Below, in pieces: positions 31,403 through 38,244 of a DNA stretch of 38,244 bases. The notes under the pieces are model-generated. The model was not told the DNA's origin, did no database searches, and saw nothing but the letters and a program-made list of their open reading frames with translations. The position numbers and the translations under genes were made by a program. The stretch lies in contig SMOI01000008.1 in the NCBI GenBank assembly GCA_008000375.1, positions 46,190-84,433 on the forward strand, written 5' to 3'. This DNA comes from Poteriospumella lacustris. Lineage: Eukaryota; Sar; Chrysophyceae; Chromulinales; Dinobryaceae. The stretch's first letter is position 1, and the number at the start of each line of letters is the position of its first letter.

Positions 31403-34400
31403 ATGGCCTCCCCTTATCAATCTCCCGAAGATGCGACGATCTTCATATTTTTGTCGCTTCTTTTGGGAATTGTGGTGACCTATACATTGACCAGAACTAT
31501 TCCTGTCTTGCCCTACACAGTCATTGTCTTCATTCTTGGGATACTGTTAGCATTTTTGTTGACGGACCAAAACTCACACGATTCATTGTCGGAGTCCGTA
31601 CAGATTTGGAATTCCATCGAACCGGAACTCATTTTTTACATTTTCCTGCCGCCTATTCTCTTTGGCGAGTCGATGAATCTTAATTTCTACCATTTTTCTG
31701 CCTCCTTCAAAGGGTGCATCCTCTTAGCGGGACCCGGTACAGTTTTGCAGACCTTTGGTGTTGCAACTGTCGCCTACTTCGTTCTCCCGTACAAGTGGAA
31801 TTGGACCGTTTGTTTGATATTCGGGGCGATCACTGCAGCGACTGATCCTGTAGGTAAGCTAAGCCATCATTAGCTGTTTCTAATTCGGTGGAAGATTCTA
31901 ATTCAAGTCCTTAATGCAATATCAGCGGTGGTTGCTCTTCTTAAGGAATACGGTGCATCCAAACGGCTGATGTACTTGATCGTCGGTGAATCCCTGTTGA
32001 ATGATGGCGCTGCTTTGGCTCTGTATGTGATGTTCTTTGATTGGATCAGCAAGAGTCAAAGCAATTGGTCGGCGAGACGAACGATCATCTATGTCGTTCA
32101 AGTGGTTGCTCTGTCGCCTGCCATTGGAATCGCCTTCGGCCTGTCGACCCTCGCGTTGTTGCGCTTGCTGAACAAGCGTATGCATGCCGCAGACAGCATT
32201 ATGCAGATTTCCTTGACAATTTGTTGTGCTTATCTGTCATTCTATGTTGCTCAACATACGTTGGAGATCAGTGGAGCGCTAGCATGTTGTGGAGCTGGCC
32301 TGGTATTGTCGAGGTTTGGTCATCCGTTGCTTATCCGGGCAGAAAGTATGCGTTCCGTATGGGAGATGCTCGAGTGGACAGTGAATACACTGATCTTTAT
32401 ATTGGCAGGCCTCATCATTGGTTCTGGTGCCATTTCCTTCTTCCATGGTCTCGATCTAGCGTACATATTGCTCATGTACACCGCTGTGCTTCTGGTACGT
32501 ACCTGTATTGTCGCCCTGTTTTATCCTTTCCTATCGTCTATGGGAGCGGGATGCTCTTGGCGAGAAGCGATGTTCTTGGCATTCTCTGGACTACGCGGAT
32601 CGGTGTGCGTGGCACTGGCACTGTCGTTAGTTCACAGTGCGACGGGCAAAGCCGCTCTGTTGGAAGTAGACAGAGCGCGCTCCGTCTTTCTGCTCAGTGG
32701 AGGGGTAGCAGCCTGTACACTGCTGTTCAATGGTACCCTGGCGGGAGCGGTTCTTCGTTGTCTGAGACTGTCACCTGAGGGACCGCATCAAAAGGTGTTC
32801 ATCATGCAGCAATACGTGCGCAAACGGATTCGTTTGAAATCGCTGACGTTGCTGGAGCATCTACAAGCGAAGTACCCGGACAGTGTGAATCCCAGCGTTG
32901 TGTGGAAGGTGTGCTCCATCTTGGCGAATCCTGACGAGGGAGACGACAAAGGGGAGGCAAAGGCTACGCGACAGGATCATTCGATGGAGTCTTCCTCCTC
33001 GGCAAACAAGAGCTGTAGTACCCTGCGTAGTTGTAGTTGTGCAGGCGTTGCAACGGTGATGAAGCGGCTATGTGCATCATTCGTCAATCCAACAACCGGT
33101 CACATGCAACGGCAAGTGGATTCGCATTCACTTGCTCCCTCTTTAGAATCCAGAACGCTGCAGGTCCAAAGGTCTATCATTCTTCCACTCGAGGAATATA
33201 AAAATGATCATTTACGGGAGCGGCATGGTCAGTCGATCTCCTACGAGCAGTTATTTGACCAAAAGCTCGAGCATATCAAGTCACTGGGACCAGTACACGA
33301 TCTATCGATGAGAATCCCTCTCGATAGAACATCTCATTGTTTCGATGAAGTTGATTCGCGTATGGAAGAAGGGAGAGCATCAGCTGCGCGATCGAAGATC
33401 TCTACGTCCCACGCAAACAATCGGAAGGTGGGTCGAACGGTCTGTGAACCCGGCTATCGTTCAACCCACGCTGCATTAGAAGATCCTAAATCACCTCAAT
33501 CGAATCGATCCCAGACGAAAACTGTCCGTTTCGATGTCACCTTGCCAATCTCCTCAACAGAGACTCCTGCGGAGCTTTCTTCGATTCCGTCGGACGGGCC
33601 AACACCAGGGGAACGCGGTGGCGTTGAAGTGGTAGAAATTCGACGTGCCTTTTTGGAAATTGTCCGCGTACATTATTGGCGACAGATTCGATCCGGACGC
33701 CTACCAAGATGCTCCCAAACGATTGTGATTCTCCAGAATTCAATTGATTATGCGGTCGAGTTGTCACATACGTCGGGTCTGGATGATTGGGGTTTCATTC
33801 TACAGCAGCATCCGCATCTGTTTGAGGGACTACACTCCAGCGTCGTTGACGATAACGAGGAAGCCGGATTGTTGGGAGAGGGAATAGACGAAGAATCAAA
33901 GCTGCCGGGCCTAGCGGACAATGATGATGCTTGGCCGTCGAATACCCGCAGTACCTACCCGCCCTTTACCGATACACCCGACGACAACAGTCACATCCGC
34001 ATTGGACGTCAGTTACACTTTGATTCAGTCACCAATTTCTTCGCTCCGTCTACTCAAACGACGACGTCGCATGTGGAGCCTGTTCTCCCGAGGGTTGAAA
34101 CCTCTTCTCAGAAGAATGACTGTGGCCGTCGCGGTGGGGATCCATATCTCTTGTACTGTCACGCACAAGCGGTGTACCTGTTGGTTGCCTTCATTGAAGC
34201 CCATGAGTATGCCGAGGAGAAGATACGCTTTTACGTTGGTTCGGCAGAAGGTGTTCAAACGACGGATGAAGAAATTGTGGTCGAAGAATCTCGTGCGCTG
34301 GTGCGGTTGGCCAAGTATCACCTGTACCGCATTGACCGCGACATTATCACCTGTCAGCTGACCAAGCAAGCCGCACGTATGATTCTTCATGCCCAAGAAG

Positions 34401-34702
34401 ATGCAATCACCGAGTTTAGTGAAGAAGGAGTGATTACTGGTCACGATGCGATGATGATGCTGGAAGAAGTGTATCGTGACAAGGCTCTTTTGGCCAAGTA
34501 CCGGAAGGACAGCTTCTCGATGGCTGCGAACGGTGATCTACAAACATCCACCGCTCCATTTCGGGCATTGTATGTCTGCTACTATCGCTTACAACGATGG
34601 GTACACAATTTATGGCGTAGAATGACCACCGCCGCCGCTGTCGGTCGCTGTGGTGCATCCACCGAGTGTGTACCAGTGGGTCCCTCTTCTTCTGGACCAT
34701 AG
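31403..34702 (+). CDS. Na+/H+ exchanger of the CPA1 family, SOS1/NHX7-like
   Basis: Exons are 31403-31853 and 31926-34702 (72-nt intron, phase 1). The product is 1075 residues. The N-terminal about 420 residues form some twelve membrane helices. Key motifs: ATDPVAVVALLKEYGAS (residues 146-162), GESLLNDGAA (the Asn176-Asp177 ion-binding pair of electroneutral exchangers) and SGLRGSVCVALALSL. The intron sits inside the ATDPVAVV motif, and splicing restores it. The long cytosolic tail has FLEIVRVHYWRQIRSGRLP and VAFIEAHEYAEEKI helices resembling the helical bundle after the membrane domain in plant SOS1, and an acidic/Ser-rich linker. I see no clear cyclic-nucleotide-binding domain. It should export Na+ in exchange for H+ across the plasma membrane. 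The start has a strong context, with TGA just upstream in frame. No further introns are needed. Confidence 0.9.
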
Positions 34703-35064
34703 ACCTCTCGCTCAGTGAATAGCTGCATGTGAGTTTTCATCATCAACATCATCACTATGCAGCATCTCCAAGCTAACATTTTTAAGTGTAAACTCTTCAA
34801 GTTCTATCACATGGAGCAGTCCACTGGACCAGTAGTGGACCGGTACCGGTGTGCAGAACATCGAGCGTTTCGTTTTCATTTTGGAGTATCTCGCTCATCA
34901 TCATCGTGTCATCGTGGTCGTTCTCTTTTTTCGTCTCTTCCGCCTCTCAACTTCTTTCTATTGGCCTGCTTGGAAACGAACAACGCTCTACACAAATGAA
35001 GGGTGTTTTGTTCATCGTCGTTTCAGACATCTGTTTGTTGTAGGGGGTTTTCATTCGTGGAAAA
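34703..35064. other. Intergenic region, exchanger to MOB gene
   Basis: These 362 nt lie between co-directional genes and should contain the exchanger 3' UTR and MOB promoter. T/C-rich sequence precedes the MOB start. No gene or RNA is recognised. Confidence 0.5.
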
Positions 35065-36003
35065 ATGTTTCGTTTGTTTTATGGTGGTGGACGTGCAGGA
35101 ACTTGCCAAGTGAAAAATCATGCTCCCGGTTCTAAACGTGCGGAGTTCAGTAATTATACTATGAAAACCCTTGGGAGTGGCGACGTCATCGGTAAGGCAC
35201 AGATTAGAATGAAGGGATGCCCAATCGATGCCCGAATTAATTGTTGTCTTACCTACTTTTACAGCTGCCGTTAAACTGCCGCACGGAGAAGACTTCAACG
35301 AATGGCTGGCCGCGAACGGTACGACTTATCTGCATGTACTCTGCTTCAAACAGAGTTATCATTTTTCCTGTTTCTTGTAGCTGTGGATTTCTTCAACGAA
35401 ATTCGGTTGGTTTGGGACATTATCGTTGAAGCCGGGTACGTCGATGAAGGTCCTGGCAAAGGATTCCCTCCTGGATTCGAGTACCGCTGGGCGGATAATA
35501 GGTCCCGTTCGCCCATCACTTGTTCTGGTCCTCAGTATATACAGTATGTTTTGGACTGGATCGATGGAGAAATCAACAACGAGGCCCTTTTCCCGACTTC
35601 TCAATGTACGTCCTTCTCTGTGACACGGGTCGTCGCAATCTCACTGTTAATGATGCATTTGTTCTCTCTTTTAGCGGTGCCATTCCCGTCAAACTTCGTT
35701 CCCTCCGTTAAAGTCATCTTCACCCGCATTTTCCGAGTGTTTGCCATCATTTATTCGAATCATTATTCACGAATCGATCAACAAGGCGCAGCGTCGCATT
35801 TGAACACGTCGTTCAAGCACTTCTTACTGTTCTCGTGGGAATTTCAATTGGTAAAAGATGCGGAATTGGAGGCACTGCATGATGTGGTTGAGGAAATTCG
35901 CAGTCGTTACGGTGGAAGTGATCCTGCGGGTGGTAGCGGTGGTCGCAGTGATAGTTCCTCCGGCGCATCGAGTCGAGCGTTGGATCGTTTGTCCCGCAAG
36001 TGA
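35065..36003 (+). CDS. MOB1/phocein-family kinase activator lacking the zinc site
   Basis: Exons are 35065-35191, 35265-35318, 35381-35605 and 35675-36003; introns are 73, 62 and 69 nt. Phases agree, giving 244 residues, against about 216 for animal MOB1. Motifs in order: TLGSGDV, LPHGEDFNEWLAAN, VDFFNEI, FEYRWADN, PQYIQYVLDW, LFPTS, VPFPSNF, RIFRVFAIIYSNHY and HLNTSFKHFLLF. These define the MOB fold, which binds and activates NDR/LATS kinases in Hippo/mitotic-exit signalling. The four zinc ligands of MOB1 (two Cys, two His) are not kept: the Cys positions are Gly79 and Gly84, the first His is Ile160, and only His165 remains. The last 25 residues are Gly/Ser-rich. It acts in the cytosol, probably as a kinase adaptor. 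Confidence 0.93.
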
Positions 36004-36301
36004 AACTCACCTGCAGAAGCCAACCCAACTCATTAAGGATTCAAGAAGAGCAAAAGAACACAGTATTCTATCCATCGTAGCAAGTGTACATAAGTTTTGT
36101 TGTTGCATAGTGTGTCGTCTTTTTCTTTTTAAACAAAACAAACAAAGAAAAAATCCTGTTCTTCTGTCATCATGCGCCATCCCATCCCATTGCACTAACC
36201 CACTCTTGCCCGATGATGACATGTGCAGCGCCTTCTAATATATCTCCACTCCTACTTAACACGTGTTGTTTTAGTTGTTGTGCGCTCAAAACTGCTGTCG
36301 C
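36004..36301. other. Convergent intergenic region, MOB / CCR4-like gene
   Basis: These 298 nt hold the 3' UTRs of both genes, including an A/T-rich stretch at about 36115-36155 that may carry poly(A) signals. No gene is seen. Confidence 0.5.
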
Positions 36302-38244
36302 TCATAGATTCAACCGAAACACTGCACCGATCGGCAAATGATCAGAGGGATAGGCCTGTAGAAGAAGGATACCGATTCAGTCAGACTAAAGTCGCGCACA
36401 CCATGCAGCATGTGATTGTGATACTCTTACCTTTGAAGGAATAGGTGGAAAGGTCTCTGCGTCCACTTCGCTCTCTTTCGCTGTCACTGGCAGCCGAAGT
36501 ACCATTTCAACTGTAAAATGCGGTGAGCACCACATGTGATCGATCCATCCTTGGAATGCATCGGTCTTGGTCGAGAACCTTGGTTGATATTGCGTGAATG
36601 GCTCCATTTCGTAGATGTTTTTCAATTGAAATGGTTGCCGCAGTAATGGAAGATTCAACGGCGAGGGATCGTCGACTGACTGAGCCTGCGTTATCGATTC
36701 CGTTGCTTGTTGTTCTATCGTGGGGGTCTCCGTTGCTATTGCTACTGCTGTTGATGTTGTTGATGTTGCTGCTGCATTCACGATCGCTTGACGCATCGTC
36801 TCACGCCATTGATTCGGGTGATGCGGGTGCGAAGTTGGAATGTTTCCCGTGGATAACAGCTGCATGACGCCGCTGCGAATCATCGAAGGTGAGGACGCGG
36901 GCGGTGGTGGATTGATGGACGCTTTGATGGATGCATCTTCCTCTTGGTCATCGAGATAAGGTAACGAGTTGAGATCCCCGCAAAATATGAGAGGGATGTT
37001 GGCAACAAAGGAATCGAGTTCTTCGGGACCCAGCAGCTTCAATGCTTCATCTGCGGCCGAGTTAGAAGAAGTGGTTGCCGTCACCTCCACAGCTTGCACA
37101 GGAGGATCCAGCAATTCACCTTCGTCCGGCTGCACACGTTCTTCGTTCTCTGCCTCGTCAGCAATGTCTTCTTCTTCATCTTGTGCGTCGGTTGGACCAT
37201 ACTTGGTGTGTTTGTGACCGGAAGCAGCATGATCAAGGTTTTGCTTTGCCATAAAAGCACGTAATGCTTGAGTCGCAGCAAAAGCCTGCAATACCTTCAC
37301 ATCGGTCTGGTTGGGATCCCAGCACAAATGAGTTGTTGCGATCACAAACTGCTGACCGGTGGCCTTCACGCGCATACGGGCGATTTGCATGCTGTGGTAC
37401 TTGGATCGAAAATCAGATAGAAGTTTGGAATACAACGACCCAGTTGTTGTTGTGGCTGCACCATCACCCAGCACATGACCAGCGAAATCACGGAGCAAGA
37501 TCCGCCGCCTTTCAAGAAGATCAAACTTTTCTAGCTTCATGAATATGGCACTTCCAATTGCTTCATGGAGATGGCGGGTGGGAGATTGAAGGCCATGCTT
37601 ACGAGCCGGCGAATATCCGACCAATTCGTAGCCAACTTTTCGAAGTGCCGACTGGAATACCTTCTTTAGTGAGTAGCTGGACACCTCTTGCAGACATAAA
37701 ACATCGGCATTCAGTTCCACAAGGTGAGCACAAAGAGCAGTCTTTCGATTTTTCCATTGTGTCACCGACTGTGGAGCGTAGTTGTGCATGCTGCTCTCGC
37801 CTTGCCAGGGACCTACAGTTTGTACAAAGTGTATTGAACGCACTGACCATTGTCTGGAACGGAAACGTAAAGATGACGACTGGCGTACCCAAGACATTGT
37901 ATGATATAACTTTGAACCTGTCTACTGGCACATCGGACTTGAAGTCGTGCTTCACATGATCTCTAATACATGAGCGGTGGTAAGCGAAAATCGCAGGCAA
38001 AGCAATCGTTCATGTTTCATACTTGCTAATCCACGATAAGGACCTCTCGGCAACCTCAACTTTGTCATCAAGTATGTCCGATAGGCCCACTACTTTTCGA
38101 TCGTTAAACGTAAGAATAGAAAGATATCGTTTGGACATAGAAGTCCTCCTCAGCACTGGAAAAGAATGAACGACTTGCAGCATGATGGTGACTATCACTT
38201 GCACTGTTAAGAGTATAATCATCAAGTCGTATCGAGACTTGATG
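36302..38244 (-). CDS. CCR4-like endonuclease/exonuclease/phosphatase-fold protein, 5' end uncertain
   Basis: Exons on the minus strand are at least 38222-38023, then 37962-37889, 37812-36431 and 36355-36302; introns are 60, 76 and 75 nt. Phases agree throughout, giving 569 residues from the ATG at 38222. The frame stays open to the window edge, and a pyrimidine-rich AG at about 38170 could instead be the acceptor of an intron running out of the window. Catalytic motifs: FKVISYNVLG, ADVLCLQEV (the metal-binding Glu), ATTHLCWDP, IFCGDLNSLP (Asp, Asn), GWIDHMWCSP (Asp) and, only in the 54-nt last exon, AYPSDHLPIG (the general-base SDH). This is the fold of CCR4, nocturnin, Angel and PDE12 nucleases; which branch is unclear. 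An acidic insert (about 95 residues) and a Ser/Thr/Ala-rich insert (about 150 residues) flank the GDLNS strand. It probably acts in RNA 3'-end degradation. Confidence 0.82.

Noticed and set aside
31396-31683. 95-codon plus frame starting 7 nt before the exchanger ATG
   Set aside because: Its ATG context is weak (T at -3), while the exchanger ATG has A at -3 and G at +4 and encodes a clear family.

Overview
The window is eukaryotic nuclear DNA. Genes are split by short GT-AG introns of 60-102 nt. It encodes a cytosolic 60S ribosomal protein, a nuclear-encoded mitochondrial ATP synthase subunit with a targeting peptide, a MOB protein, a soluble-type adenylyl cyclase and a protein ending in a CaaX box. 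Compact spacing, short introns, long low-complexity tracts and a large cysteine-rich secreted repeat protein point to a unicellular eukaryote (protist). I cannot fix the lineage from sequence alone. There are no bacterial operons, viral genes, transposases, CRISPR arrays or rRNA genes.

Layout, left to right: (1) 1-3480, +, secreted Cys-rich repeat protein, cut by the left edge inside its signal peptide; (2) 3948-4605, -, small La-motif (LARP1/Sro9-like) protein; (3) 5119-6257, +, mitochondrial ATP synthase subunit b with an IF1-like N-terminal segment; (4) 6609-7311, -, ribosomal protein uL15 (RPL27A); (5) 7766-14105, +, a 2037-residue chromatin/transcription protein joining an HSF-type DNA-binding domain to a CoREST-like ELM2-SANT module; (6) 14763-15788, -, divergent protein kinase; (7) 16338-17549, +, ankyrin-repeat protein; (8) 18117-19613, -, secreted GH43 glycosidase with a beta-trefoil lectin-like domain; (9) 19958-21330, +, secreted GDSL/PC-esterase-like protein; (10) 23115-28125, -, soluble-adenylyl-cyclase-like protein ending in a CaaX box; (11) 28855-31016, +, protein with two TPPP/p25-alpha-like modules; (12) 31403-34702, +, SOS1-type Na+/H+ exchanger; (13) 35065-36003, +, MOB-family protein; (14) 36302-38244, -, CCR4-like endonuclease/exonuclease/phosphatase-fold protein, 5' end uncertain or outside the window.

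Exon structures were worked out by hand from splice signals, reading phase and family motifs. They recover exons hidden from simple ORF calling, such as an ATG-only first coding exon in uL15 and the 54-nt last exon of the CCR4-like gene that carries its catalytic SDH motif. The first eleven genes alternate strictly in strand, so neighbours share five divergent intergenic regions of 344-729 bp. Most convergent gaps are rich in microsatellites.

There is no single pathway. Two secreted genes (GH43 and esterase-like) are divergently paired and may both act on extracellular glycans. The exchanger and the cyclase are both signalling/ion-homeostasis genes, but nothing in the sequence shows that they work together. 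The strongest candidates for something new are the HSF/ELM2-SANT fusion, the IF1-like extension of ATP synthase b, the prenylation motif on a soluble-type cyclase and a MOB protein lacking three of four zinc ligands.
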